DNA of 64,000 nucleotides, taken from positions 2,812,001-2,876,000 of the forward strand of contig SMMW01000013.1 in NCBI GenBank assembly GCA_004794655.1, given 5' to 3'. The position numbers were made by a program, and so were the translations under genes. A model generated the notes under the pieces. It ran no database searches and had not been told where the DNA came from. It was given only the letters and a program-made list of their open reading frames with translations. The DNA is from Marisa cornuarietis. Its lineage: Eukaryota > Mollusca > Gastropoda > Architaenioglossa > Ampullariidae. Shown one piece after another: positions 1 through 13,196 of the stretch (position 1 is the first letter of the stretch; every line of letters begins with the position of its first letter).

Positions 1-105
1 TTCTTTCTCTGCATGTGGCATCTGTTTGCAGGACTGGCTGCCTTGCCATGATATAGCCTTAGTTGCTGGCTCGGCGTAAAACACCAACCCCCTCCCCCAA
101 ACTCC
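1..105 (+). repeat. SINE 3' part, cut by window edge (family A)
   Basis: Seen: the stretch from the CTGCATGTGGCATCTG motif to TTGCTGGCTCGGCGTAAAAC, followed by a C-rich tail, closely matches the 3' half of the tRNA-like repeat on the minus strand at 30303-30482 and a fragment at 55100-55185. Inference: one dispersed SINE family whose tRNA-like head lies upstream of the window here. Confidence 0.6.
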
Positions 106-3100
106 CTTCTGAACGTCACTATTACACGGTACGACTTACTTGTCTTACCAAAATAGTCGCCAAGCCTTTGTTAGTCTCTTTTTTTCTGGCAAGGAAAAAC
201 TTTCCGTCTAAAAGCAGTCGACGGATCTTTTAAGAACCGCCTAGGGGGATGGGGTAGAGGGCACGATCGAAATTAAATCAGCAGACGGTCTATATCTTGA
301 CAATCGGATTTATACGATATTTTTCCCCCAATCCGTATTCAACTGAGGCCTCTGTTACTGTGCCCCTCAGCGTGCTGGGTCGTGGCTGGCACCCCCCGGA
401 TATAAAACCAGGGACGAGGGGAGGGAGGGGAGTGCACAAAAGGCCGACGACAAAACGACACCGATCGATGGGTTAGGAGACGTTCGAAGCACGTGAGCAC
501 TGCTCACGATGCAGGATGAACCGTTTAATCGCGCCTGCTTGTCGGGAGGTTGTGAGAGAATCCGTGGCGAAGGAGGCTGGCGATTCTTCAACAATTGTAC
601 GCTAACGCTGCTCCGCGAAGCGCCGTTTAAACCCTTGGCAAATCCCACTGGATTTTGTGGGTCTGTGTTGATGCCAGGTCTAGCACGGGTCAGTAACACA
701 AGATGAGGCTGAAGTGCATATTAGATAACACAAACCCGAAAATAGTCAAATTTTGCTCGAAATAATCGCTATCGAATCGCAGGGTAAAAACAGGAATACC
801 GTTCAACTCAAAGACCTGTATCTTGTAGAAGGTTTTTGGTCTGGATGACCATGTAGGACCATAGATTAGACTTTTGTCGTTGAGTTGAAAGGCCCAGCGT
901 ACTCCACCTCCGTTCAGTGAGTAAACATCGAAGATCGTGGGCAAATGTATAACAGCATTGTGAACACAGTCGGACAGAGACCGTTTCGTAGTTAAACGCG
1001 ACGCCATCACAGCATCCTCCCCTACCTGTGACACGTGAGGCCGTTGAGGTCCTACGTATACAGGCTGAAGTGTGCACGTGCATCAAGTCCATCCAAGTAC
1101 ATACTTATTGCACACAGGCATTCCGTGACTTATTAATACAGGAATGCATTTGGAGTTCTGCGCGCACGCCCCCCCCCCCCACACACAGAAAGAGCGCCAA
1201 TTACCGGAAGCGAGAAAAAATTGCACGTTTATTGGCGTCCCGCCACACAAAATATTTTCTCGAGCTAAATCGTGAAGTGGTGTCACGTACCGGGTCGCTG
1301 ACCACGTACCCAAGTAAAGGTACTCTTGAGTGCAAAGAGTGCACGGGAGGAGTGGGGACAGCCACGTTGTACGTTTGAGTGATTGTCGTAGATTAGAAGA
1401 GAGTTATCGGTCTCAGAGTAAGGGTGACCTGTACCAATAATAGTTCGTGTTTGAGTGTTGTCTGCGTCGACTGCACGCGTGTGTTTTTTTCCTCCGATAT
1501 TGATGTTTTTCGTTAAAGAACGCTTATTTACATCTCTGTCTGTAATGTTTCTTAATGAAGTGGACTGGTACTGCTAAAGAAGACAGCTATATTGCTGAAA
1601 TGAGTTTACAAAATGTGTGCCGTTTGAATGTTGTCTGTCAAGATGAGTGCAAACTTGATCTAAGTCACGAAAATAGCAAAACAACAACAACCACAACAAC
1701 AAACAACACAAAAACAAAACAAAACAACTGGCCGACAGGGTGTATTGGAATACTGTGAGACAGCGCTGATACACTGTCAAAGTCTCGCATACATTTAGTC
1801 TTTTTTCGACAGAAAGCAGAGCTGGCGGAAGGTTACACGAGACATCTATCCAGGCACGAGCAAGTGACAGACAGACAGACAGACAGCTGTTGGGAGACGG
1901 ACCGCCGTGGGTTTTTCACAACTATGACATTTTAATCAGACTCGCAGTCAAGGCATACTATTGTGACATGGCGAGTCTGCTTGCTCCTTGTAACCCTGAC
2001 AACTAGCAAGTCTGCCATCGACCTGCTGTACCAACTATGATATTTCCATATTATGTAAAAATGGAATCCGATCTCTTCGTTAACTCTGCCTCAGCTCTTG
2101 TTTCGAGACAGTCGGAGGAGTTTTTTTTTTTTAAAGAGATTTTCACTGAAAAAAAATTGGGCACGATACTATCACTCTGACCGCATTGTGGCTTCGTCTG
2201 TAGTTCCACACCTCGACGACCCCCTGAAACCCTAGGTGTTCATTGCTGAGGGCTTCGTGATGGTGAGTGCAAACCTGACTTCTTTGAATGGTCGTCTGAT
2301 CACGTGGGCCTGGCAAAGGCGAGGGGGGCACGTGACCATCTCGTCACGTTGGCATCATGTCCTTTTACAAGAAAACAGTTTTCATTAGTCTCAGGTGTCG
2401 AATGGCATTCAAAGTTACCTCGTCAATGCGTCTCTGCAGGATGGAGATTAAAAGGAGGAAAAAGACCAGCAAACGATGCGGGAAAACAAAACTAAAGACT
2501 CTCCCCAAAACCAAAAGTGTTTGTCCGCTGTTTAGCACACTGGTGAGATCTGTTCACTGCCGAACATCGTGGTTTTTGTCCACTCGTCTTCTTCTTCCTA
2601 TCGGCTCTTACGGATAAGATCATTCTCTCATGTCGCCATGAACGATCGAGTGGTCATTTGCACAAAACAGAATACGTGATGTTCAAGTAGACGCGATTAT
2701 TCAGCTGTGATATCAGACACCGAAGCAAGAAGGATTTTGAAAGAAAGTTCTATCGTTCGAGAACAATTTTGTATGCACCAACTTTCGACAAAAACACAAA
2801 TATGTTGCAAAATTATTTACATTTCATGCTCTTGCAAAGAGCCAACATTCCTTCACGTGAGGGAAAACTGAACATTTTAAAAGAATTTGTTTTTCTAAGA
2901 CGGCTGAAGAATTACACTTTAAAAAATGTGTATTAATAAATTAGTAATGAACGCTCGTTTCGATAAAACGTCACATGATACCTATGATCGTTTGTCAGTG
3001 TTTGCGATCCACACGACACTGGGTGTGGGATACTGAGTGAGTGCTGATAATGTGATGGCAGGTCTTCATCGTTAGGAATTTTTCATACCGTTCTTGTCTG

Positions 3101-3420
3101 GCTTTATTGTTGACTGTTAAAACCATTCCCATAACGCCGCTCACGCGGAACCAGCGCCCTTTGAACGTGTTTGTCAGCCGTTGTGTGATCAATAATCTCG
3201 CACACTAGACAATTATGTCAAGAGGCATTGCCTAATCAGAGCCATGACCTGCACCTTTTCTGGAAAGCACGTGAACACCAGCTGCATGGTAATCATATCT
3301 GCCCCCACAAGCGTGTCAGTCACCACCCGACGAGTTCGGATGTTTACCTGAAAACGTTGACCATAACACTCACTCTTTACTTAACCTTTACGTCGTCGGT
3401 TTCATCTCTTGCCTCTTTGT
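106..3420. other. Gene-less stretch with CACGTG cluster
   Basis: No reading frame here looks like a known protein. Eight CACGTG palindromes lie between 490 and 3873, a TATA-like motif lies near 413 and a short (GACA)n lies near 1870. Several short reading frames overlap on both strands, as expected by chance. No RNA gene was recognised. Confidence 0.5.
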
Positions 3421-3423
3421 TTA

Positions 3424-3665
3424 CCAGCGGATATCCGAGTAGTTAGAGCGCTGGCGTCCAGACTAAGAGGCGCGCCGGTTCGATACCTGTGTAGCGCAGC
3501 TCACTTCCTCCAGTCGACCCAGCTGAAGGTAAATAGGTACCTGACTCTGTAGTAGGTTTGGAAAGGTAATGCAGCGATGGAGAGGGGGAAGGGCATCGCC
3601 TTCATTTAAATCTGGCCCTGACTACCTAAAGAAAGGTCATGGGACGACCTTTACCTTACCTCATG
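3424..3665 (+). repeat. tRNA-derived SINE (family B)
   Basis: Seen: a tRNA-like head with an A-box-like stretch (GTAGTTAGAGCGCTGG, about 3440-3455) and a clean pol III B box GGTTCGATACC at 3477-3487. A body with the CGACCCAGCTGAAGGTAAAT and GGTACCTGACTC motifs follows. The body is unlike a tRNA, so this is a SINE and not a functional tRNA gene. The 3' end near CTTTACCTTACC is approximate. Confidence 0.7.
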
Positions 3666-4200
3666 ACTCTTCTTGCTTCTACCCTCGGCGCAGAGGGCCA
3701 TAGTCCGGAATGATGTAGAACAGGCTCATGCTGTACACTGCATGATGCCAAGCCCGCTAATGCTTCCTCTGGCAGTGCACCTTTTGCTCTCAGGCACGCG
3801 CTGACACGGCAATGACGCCACAGTTAATTGCTGATCCATCATCTTCCCTGCTCCGCCTACTCCTCACGTGACGTACAAGTTGCGCAGTCACCCGGGTGCA
3901 CGATTGTTTACAAAGACAACAACCGCAACCTTATTGACAAACTACGATAGTTTTTACAGTCCTGTTCCTTAGTCTCCTGGGTCGGTTTTGACATAAAGTC
4001 TTGAAAATAAGTTATATGTTCCCATCTCAAGTGCACGTCGACTTCGCTAATTGTGCCGGCCACTCGAGACAGCGACTGAAGACTAATTTTCAAGACCGTA
4101 CGTGCACTCAAGCCAACGGGGAGTTTTAGAAATTAAGCCGAAAAAACTTGGCGTTAACGGGAAGTCCTCACATCAATCGCTGGATTGAACAGAAAAATAC

Positions 4201-4293
4201 GCGCGTGCGCGTGCGCGTGAGTGAGTGAGTGAGTGAGTGAGTGAGTGAGTGAGTGAGTGCGTGCGTGCGTGCGAGCGAGCGTGCGTGCGTGCG
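4201..4293. repeat. (GTGA)n flanked by (GTGC)n microsatellite
   Basis: About eleven GTGA units at 4217-4260, bordered on both sides by GTGC/GCGT-type units. Confidence 0.95.
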
Positions 4294-5979
4294 AGGGAGA
4301 GAGAAAACGAGAGACTGAGTGAAAACGCGACTGCCTGTGTGTATTTCTGATAACATTATCTATATTTTTATTGAACTAGATTATTTCAGACTTCGACACC
4401 GTAAAAAATGGCTGTGCATTTGTCAGCGCTTAGCAGCTAGGACTCTATCCTAATGGTTGTCTAAAACTCCAAGAAATTTGCTCGAAAAAACTCATCTAAA
4501 AAATAATCATTTCTTGAGGTTTTTTTTAACTTTTAACACAAATCTGGTGCACGCAGAAGTACTAATCCGAAAGAAATGCATAATCGACAAAACTGATGTA
4601 GGGCCATTTCTTTACGAAACCGTTCATAGCTCTTAAAAATCAGCTTCTTACAATAGCACTTTGCAGCTGCAATAGTTTTCTACTGCTACGAAAATTAAAC
4701 CGAAGGGTAAAAGTTCGATTGATACACAAGTATGCCGCGAGTTAATGATGTCTTGCTGACATTTATCTAGAGAATTACATCAATGTATTCGTGTTGCAAA
4801 ATGAAACAAATAAGCTTAAAGTACTGAGCGTCCTAGATTGTAATTAATATTTGGATACAATTTACTGGCATTCCCAGTTGTCGACCATCTTAAGCAACGC
4901 TTGGAACAATTTTGCGTAGGTTTCTAAGCCAATACTCTTCAACATAAAGCTAGCACATTTTTTTCTGGACTCAACAGTTTTGCAGATGATCTAGCTGCAA
5001 ATGCTTTATGCTTAAAGACGTCTATTCTTTTTTGATAAAACAGGAAAAGATTACTGAGAAAGTGGTACTGGCTTGTAATCAGAAGCTTAAACTCAAGTTC
5101 TTCCTCCAAAGATGTCTTTTCAGCAGACTATGACTTGCGTGATGTTCACTAACTTTTCCCAGGAGTGTCCTAGAAATACCACCAACCACACGGCAGATTT
5201 ATTCGATGTGCCCGCTGCTTACCTTTCCCAGTGACTCATTTATTTGAGGAAGTGAATATGTTTTCTCTTATTTTTCTTTCTGCTGCATTTCTCTTTCTTG
5301 TCCTCGTCAGGTCATCGTGTCCTCCACTGCTCGCACTCTTACACTACAGAAGGCTCCTCCTTTAACGATTTCTACACAGACGGACGGACGGAATGACTGA
5401 TGGTGTAGCATTTCCACAGAGCTGCTGGTTCTATGCATGATACTGGCCTAATTTCTGGTGACGTATATGTGGGTTAGCTTTAATATTCCAGTGACCTTAT
5501 GTACTTTAGTTGTAGGTTTGCCTTACGGTCTGAGACTGAGAGTGGTTGATCTAATCAAGCCTTGACATCTGAGTAAGCCGCTCTGCATCGCACCTCACTC
5601 GTCTGCAGGAAGAAAAAAAAAGGAGGGAAGAGAAAGCGAGGAGCAATGGGAGTGGAGAGAGAGAGAGAAAGAAAAAAAGAATTCTACGTGCAAAGGAAGA
5701 AAAAAGAAGAAATTCTTACGGTCTGCATTATCTTTTCTGAATTGTTTTTACATATCAGTAGACGACTGTGTTAATCCGTATCGATTACGTAAATGCTATA
5801 AAAGTTAGTTGAGAGAAAGAGAGAGATGGAGCGAAGACCGTAGATAAGTTGGGTGGTTGATTTAGTTAGTAAGAAAGTGCTTCCATCAAGAGGTAATTTT
5901 GCACGAGCGATAAGAAAAACGGGAAACCATGGCATCATTGTAACAACGGTAAACACCTTACGCCCTGAGAATAAAGGGT

Positions 5980-6028
5980 TGGAGAGAGAGAGAGAGAGAG
6001 CAAGAGAAAGAGAGAGAGAGAGAAAAGG
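5980..6028. repeat. (GA)n microsatellite
   Basis: Imperfect GA-dinucleotide run with a few interruptions. A shorter GA tract lies at about 5649-5672. Confidence 0.9.
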
Positions 6029-6224
6029 TCAGCAGCAAATGACATGGTCTGACAGACTAAAGGTATTTTCCTGTTTCTGTCCCCTATCAGATAAAAATAG
6101 GGGATCCCCATCCTCATTTTTCTTTTCTTTTAATATGAAATACGTTATCATAAACGAGAGAAATAAAGAGCATCACGTCCTGTTTCATAAACTAGTCGAC
6201 CTCCTATACTATGTGGAGTAAAAG

Positions 6225-6255
<31 letters not shown>

Positions 6256-6841
6256 TGTCTGTGTTTTGTAGCACATAAACCAGAAAACAACCTGCATACA
6301 CGTGAAAGCAAAATTTAGCGCACATTGCGTGCCCTCGTGCCATCAAATTGCACGTCGGTCACATCGTAGCACGCTAGCACATTCCTACATCAAGCATCGA
6401 CCTGAGGATCTGAGGAAAACCAACCCGGAGATTTTTCTTTTTGGAGACACAAAACAGCCCTCCTCATTTCCTCTAGAGCACAGCATTACCAGAACCTACA
6501 AAATACAGCGACCTACTCTAAGATATTAATATAGAAGCTTAGTTTTATCACTGGAGCAGGGGGCGAGAAAGAGAAAAACGATGGCCTACATTTCAGAGTA
6601 GCGCAATTTACTCGTGTTCAATAAAACTACATACGAGTTAGGCATCCATACACAGGCATCCATGTATACACCACGTGGATATAGATACACAGAGCGGACA
6701 TAAACACGCACGCACACAGCCACACAATACATACACAGCAAACATATATATATATATATAAGTGTGTGAGAGATCATGATTCATGAGGCCATATGCTGCA
6801 GAATGTGTTTATCTATGTGTTTGTGTGTATATGCGTGCGTG

Positions 6842-6873
<32 letters not shown>

Positions 6874-7320
6874 CAATAGTTTTTGTGTTTGCATGTATGT
6901 TCGCAATTAGGAAATTGTAGCAATGCATGAGGGATGCAACCGTATGTGTATGCACGTGTGTGTGTGTGTTTGAGAGAGAGAGGAAGTACAGTTGCGTGAC
7001 TGAAGTGCGCGCAGCTGACTAAAGCTGTTCGTTAACTGCAGTGAAAATCATTATGGGCTTGCTCCTGTGCCACTTCTGGGATTAACCCACAGCAGTGCTG
7101 ACGTGTCATGGCGTCATAGTAGGGAAGGAGGGTATAGGAGTATTCTGGGGGCGAGGGGCAAGGCGGAAAAAAACAACAACAGCAACTCTAGTGCATGTTT
7201 AAGCCTGTGTGCGTCACTGCTTATCTGACTTGATCTCACCGATAGTTGTGTCAAGATCCCGACCTAGTGTGTTGATAATATATCAGACTAAATATCAGTT
7301 TACATAACTAGCAAGGGGCC

Positions 7321-7398
7321 ACTTACTAATTGGTTTTCCGCCTCTTTGATTATTCCTGTGTACCAGATGGACATTAAACAGGAAACCAATTAGTAAGT
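7321..7398. repeat. Short inverted repeat (hairpin)
   Basis: ACTTACTAATTGGTTTTCC at 7321-7339 and its near-perfect reverse complement GGAAACCAATTAGTAAGT at 7381-7398, with one bulged T and a loop of about 41 bases. It could be a tiny MITE relic or a cruciform-prone site. No target-site duplication was identified. Confidence 0.85.
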
Positions 7399-8638
7399 AG
7401 ACCCACAGAAAAGAATCATAGAGTTTGCTATACAGAGCCCAGAATGTGTTAGGTGCACAGAACCTATAACTGACGCTCTTTGAATTCAGTTATGTGAAGA
7501 GTATTAGGATGTAGTCGTTTGTGTGTTTAGTCAACAAAGATGATTCTTGAAGCTGACCCATTCAGTTTGAAAGCAAAGTGTTTTAAAAAGGTTAATGTTA
7601 GAAATCTAACACAACCCGTTTGAGTCTGACAGAATAGTACGACTTAAGTGACAAGAATTTTGTGCTCTCGACTTTAAAGAAATTACAAGCTGATACTTTA
7701 CAATATATACAAAGAAAGAAGGAAAGAAAGAAACAATCACACATGGTTTGGTTTCACCAGAAGTGAGCTGAGAATAACATGGGACAAAAAACAATATCTC
7801 ACAGAAGTAGAATGAACACGTTTTCTATTATACTGGAATTGTTTTATCAAGTATTTCTCATACAGTGGCCAGAAAATGTAAGAATTTCGTTTGTTTTTCT
7901 TATCAAAGGTATGAAAAACACGAAAATCAAAAGGAGAAAAAAGAGCAAGGTTTGATTAGAGCGAAACAATCAAATGTGTGGTGGTGTGTTGCCGTCAATT
8001 GACATTCGTAAAAGACCGAGTAAACAAACATTAGAGTGAGGCAGGGCTTTGAACTAGGAGGTTGCCGGCGATAATTGAGCGTCACAGCACTCGCAGCGGA
8101 GCCGAGTGACGTGCGCGCCAAACGTCTCCCATGAGTTTAGTGAGAGCCGCTGACGTGTCTGCATCAATTAGCGCAGAACTAGAATCAAGAAATAAGTTGA
8201 AGTATAGCTTCTGACGTCGTCAGACCTTCCTTGATTCATCTCCAGTGTTGGTGGCATGCAGTGGTTGAGACGAGAGGAGAACCAGCAGATTAAAGCAGCA
8301 GTCAATGATTGCCCGAGTGATGTCACGCCAAAAAGTCAAAAATGCGGATCATACGCATAATGATTAGACCGTATTTACAGGTCTCTGCTTTGTTAAACGT
8401 GCCGTGCGAACTTCATCCCCGCGAAATGTGTCTGGGCATTTAAATGGTACTGTTGCTCGCTGGGTTTTGTGTGCTGAACACGATGGCGAACAGGTTAAAA
8501 CCATCCTGTAAATCATCTTGCACATATCATGTTTTGTGAATAAATTGTTTCTGTAATGCCTTGTAATGTTCTGTAAAAACTAAGCTGTTATGCTGATTAG
8601 CAGTTCTTTACCAAGATCAGGACAATTCATTAACTTAA

Positions 8639-8639
<1 letters not shown>

Positions 8640-8682
<43 letters not shown>
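8640..8682. repeat. (GT)n microsatellite
   Basis: About 21 uninterrupted GT units. Confidence 0.95.
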
Positions 8683-10941
8683 TTTATGTAAACTATTGCA
8701 TAACTACATCCCACATTGCAAGCTCTGGGGTTATGGTGGAAAGGAAGGCGCTATTTTTAACGAAAGACCATTCGATACACGAATACAAGATTTTAGCGTT
8801 CCTGATCATGATAAAACACTTGTTCTGAAATACGATGTCCGATATAAATGCTTCACAGTTCTAATAAATTAATCCCATATCCATACAACTGCATGATCTA
8901 AATATGCGTGTTATTTCTGCCACCACTCCGTCCTTCTTCCTCGGCATTTTCAGATATGCTCTCAATGTGCACACACAATGATTCTCGTGTTAAAGTAGCT
9001 CAGTGACAGACAGACAGAGACCAACACAGAGTAACATCAGCAAACAGGTGGGTGGGTGAGAAAAATTACACCATACACTAGCGCTCAACTTTTGTTACCT
9101 ATACACCTCCCTCCAAACTTGAGGCTCTACTGTCACTAAACTGCGCATGACGGTCATTTACGTTACCTTATTTCCGGCTTTAATTTTGAGCTCCGAACCT
9201 CAGCCAGGCATTGTATTAGTCGGCATTGTTCTTTTAATGTCTTGTCTAAGCGAGCTCACTAAAATTAATCATCCCTCAGCCCACGACTGCTGTCTGCAGA
9301 TGGACCAAGAAATTCCTCTTTTGTGCAAGGGTACATGGATCCGGCTTTCTGGGTTTGTCGCTTCGTTATTATTGTTCACGTAAATATCTCAAGGTTAACG
9401 CTCAGCCTAAATCGTTTCCAGAGACAAAAAAGAGACAGTTACCGTAGAGCTAGGTTCTCCTGATCCGTGAAATCAACTGAAATCGAGACCTTGTAAGCTC
9501 AGCGCCATGAGATCAGTAATAGCAATGAGCAATGTTAACACAAATAAAGTTATTTTTCTGGACAACACATGAAGAGAAATACTGTTCTGCAAGGAGGCGA
9601 AATTGTTCTGGAAGCGGGTTAATGCTTGGGAAATTTTGTGATACAAAACATTTGTCTTTACCAGATGTCGCTGCAAGTCGGTGTGGCGACCTTGGCTTTT
9701 TCCCTCAACTGCCTCTGGCTTCTGGTTTCCCTCATCTTTAATCCTTTCAGCCTATTTTGGGTTCCTGTTTACGTACCTAGAAACAATGATCTTTCCATCA
9801 TTATACAAGAGCCTATTTTAACCTGAAAAAACAGGGATCAGAAACAACAGTTGCAAAAGAAAAAGCAGTAGAAAGCGTTGAAAACCTCCGCATTAATAAA
9901 CCAAAACATCAGGACGATTCTGGCACACACGACCTTAGTCCAAAATAATTAAATCTAAAGCTGACTGTCACGGTCACCTTCTCAGTGGCGAATCAGCAGG
10001 CAGTTACAAAAGGAAGAGGAAAATCAGTGGGAGCTGGATGGAGACAATTTGCTGGGATTGTGCGGCACTTCGTCTACGTGTTTTGTACGTGTTCGTGACA
10101 CAGAGCTTGTAGAAGTATCATGTGTGAAAATGATGTGGTGTAAGTCACGTTAAGGAAGACTTTAAGGAGAGCTGAGACAGTCTGATTAAGATCGAATGAA
10201 CACAGCTCTCTTTATTCTTAAAGATAACTAATCCATATGAGGCCATATTCACTAAGCAAAGATAAGTCGTTACCCAAAAACAAAATGGAAAAATCAAGGA
10301 AAAACATTTCTACTCCGACTGATTGTCTAGACCCCGCGGGTATTGCGTTATGTTATTTTACACTAGGGAGTCTTTGCCACTGCTTAATAACTGTAACTAT
10401 GGTCCCAGGGTAATTTCAACATCCCTTGATTTACCTAGGACAACGACTTACCTTCGCTCCATGAATTCGGCCCCTGAAGACGACAAAGACGTGACCAACA
10501 TATGTAGAACTGGTCTACGAACTCATATCACAGATTTACTTAGAGATTTCTATCCATTGAAAATGAGAGGGAAAAGGCGATTTTTAAACAATTTTATACA
10601 ATTGTTCAAGACAAATTTTTTATCTCTTTGACTACACCAGCGATACATAGGTTTGGTGTAGCCTGGCCAACCGGCTGTCGACAGACACGAAGCTTAGAGT
10701 GTGATACGGGCGCTAGTCTCACTTTATCTGGTCAGACATCAACCTTGGAGGCATACGAGAAGTTTGATGATGTCTTCCAAATCCGTTGAGGGCATTTGAT
10801 CGATTCCTCTGGCCTTGGGCAGAAGAAACTGATTTAGCACCACCAGAGATGGAGGCAGAATACTTTTGCAACGCTTTTATTCCGTTTTTTTTTTAAATTT
10901 TCTGTCTTCGCAGTCTGACCGTTTTCCCCACCACCTCTTTA

Positions 10942-10943
<2 letters not shown>

Positions 10944-11023
<80 letters not shown>
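10944..11023. repeat. (GT)n microsatellite
   Basis: About 40 uninterrupted TG units. A shorter (CA)n tract of the opposite sense lies at 11341-11360. Confidence 0.95.
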
Positions 11024-11026
<3 letters not shown>

Positions 11027-12371
11027 ATTTCTGAGTGGCGATGTTTTAAATTTACTTCAGTTGTTTCCTTCAGCAAGTGACGTCTTGCACACACCCACAG
11101 GAATAAACGGTCTGCTTCATGGCGTCTAAAGTCTACTGACATTCCAACTGCCTCTCTCGCTCTGTGTGCGTCCGTGTGAGAAAGAGAGACGAGAGAGCTC
11201 CCCGTCCCACCCATACATAAATAAACTGTAAAAAAAAACAAACTCACACAACCTCTCGCACCACGAACACAAGGCTCATCACAAAGACGAGTCATTGTTT
11301 TTCCCGATACTGGACAGATGACAAGGTGTTTATAAAGTTCACACACACACACACACACATGTACTCACGTACATACGTGTTGACTGCGCAGTAACTGCGC
11401 ACGACACCGGTGTTGACTGCGCTGTGATTGTAATGCGCACGGTACCTATGTACTGTCATTACAAACAATAATGTCCCCCTATTTGTCGTCCTGCAGAGGT
11501 CAGGTGAGGCAGCCAAACGCTACATAAGCTGCAGCTGCGGCTGCTCTCCGCTTTTTATCGGAGAGGAGAGGGGAGGGGGGAAGGAAGGATGATAACAAAC
11601 ATTATGATTACAAGCATTCTGGGGTCAAGGTCCGCCCTACAATGGCTTGTGGTAGCCCATCTCTCGGTGGCTGATTCTGAAGAAAAGACGTATTCTCTGT
11701 TCCGTTTGCGCACAGCTTCGTGTCTTATCATGTTTACCATGTTAACGTGTTTTTTATTGCTGCCCAGTCTGTTTCCGGAAATAAACTGTTGTAGATTTGA
11801 TTACAGAAGCACGTAAAACACAGCAATCAATCAATACCAATGCACACAACAACATTTTACGCGCAATGTGCAAATTTAGTGTCATAAAAATCAGACTCCG
11901 ATAAAAGGTTTGTTAAAATTTCATTATTTTTCGGGTAATAATATTCGTTTTTCAAACAACAGCACGCACAGCCTCTTTTCTTTGCGATACCACTGACTAT
12001 GGTTACATTCATCCTTAATAACCTCATAAGATACAGAATGTGTGTTTAGGTCTGTATGTTTGTATTTCTGCGTGCATGTGTGTGTTTGGAGGGGGGGGGG
12101 TGTCCGATTGATATCTATGCAAATTTATGAAAATCCATAATCGTCAGATTACATTTCGTTTGTCCTATATGCTAACCTAATTTTGGAGAAGTATCCCTTT
12201 TGTTTATGGGAAAGTGTAACTTACGTTTGATTCGTGTATTTTGCCTTCGAGCACTTTTATTATAACGTTTATTTAAATTTTACTTCGAAGTTTATGTTAC
12301 CCATGGCTTAAAAAAAGTCCTCTGATGTGTAAACTTTTACTTCCAGGAATTTTCAGAGTGTGTACCTATAT

Positions 12372-12606
12372 ATTCGGGCTGTGGGAAACAGCAGACAGTA
12401 TCTTGTGTTAAGCTGAGGTCACTGATTTGAAAGAAATGTACTTTTTATACTTTTTAAAAAGATTGTGCGTGTCTGCCTTCCAGTCTGTTTCTGTGTACGG
12501 CATTGTTCTTTCAAATGTGAGCTGAGTCGGTTAGTTTTGATGGACATAGCTAGCTCTTCTACGTGTAAACGGTGGCACGCACTCAACACCACCCCCACCA
12601 CACCAA
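12372..12606. repeat. Diverged direct repeat, copy 1
   Basis: Shares a colinear, diverged sequence with 13762-13986. Shared landmarks in order are GGGAAACAGCA, TTAAGCTGAGGTCACTGATT, CCTTCCAGTCT, ATAGCTAGCTC, CTACGTGTAA and a terminal CACCCC(C/T)ACCACACC. Either a local segmental duplication or two copies of a dispersed repeat. Confidence 0.8.
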
Positions 12607-12813
12607 TACCAATGCCACCACTGCCGCCGCCGTGATCTCTACTTTCACCGCGACCATCAACAAATGTCGCAGAGCGCTGCGGCAGCTTAGCGCGATGCTG
12701 CAGCCCCTGGCTCAGCGGTGTTGTGGCGGTCGCTCATGAAAGAACCACTTAAGCTTCCTCCTCTCGTTTCCACGGGAATAAGAATTCGTCAGCTCAGCCT
12801 TTCTGTCTCGTCG

Positions 12814-12823
12814 ACTATAAAAG
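12814..12823 (+). promoter_or_regulatory. TATA-box-like motif
   Basis: CTATAAAAGC matches the TATA consensus. It lies about 380 bases before the ATG of the 155-codon frame at 13197. No initiator element or other support is visible, so this is weak. Confidence 0.2.
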
Positions 12824-13196
12824 CCCAGAAGCCAGGCGAGCACCTCAAAAATTGCTGTCATCCGAAATGAGACATTGAAACGTGTTTGTCCATCAGCTCC
12901 GGCGTTCAGCACCTGCTTGTGTCTCCTTGCACTGATTCTGCTGCGAGTTAGCCATACAGTAATGCTTCTTTGGTCGACAAAATGAGGTGCCAACCAGCTG
13001 GCTGCTTCTAAGACTGTCCAAACTATACGCCAAGCTTCCTAACAAACATTCTTTACGAAATTCTGCATTAAAACTCTAGCTTCGCTTCTGTTGGTGCGTT
13101 CTTCGATCCAGGCCAATTTTTAGCTGCTGTCACACCATAAAAGCTAACCTGAAAACGTACGTCACATCTAATCCGAAACAGGTTTTGAGTTTGGAA

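Larger units (their letters stand above)
3690..12370. other. Gene-less stretch with microsatellites
   Basis: No recognisable coding exon. It contains (GTGA)n/(GTGC)n, (GA)n, (GT)n and (TA)n tracts, a hairpin at 7321-7398 and isolated AATAAA motifs (about 8538 and 11779) without an associated reading frame. Short frames on both strands show no family motif. Confidence 0.5.

Noticed and set aside
367..699. 110-codon minus-strand frame with a TATA-like motif nearby
   Set aside because: No family motif, overlapped by frames on the other strand, and the TATA-like motif is on the wrong strand for it.
3424..3500. tRNA gene from A-box and B-box match
   Set aside because: The cloverleaf does not close, and the sequence runs into a SINE body with family motifs.
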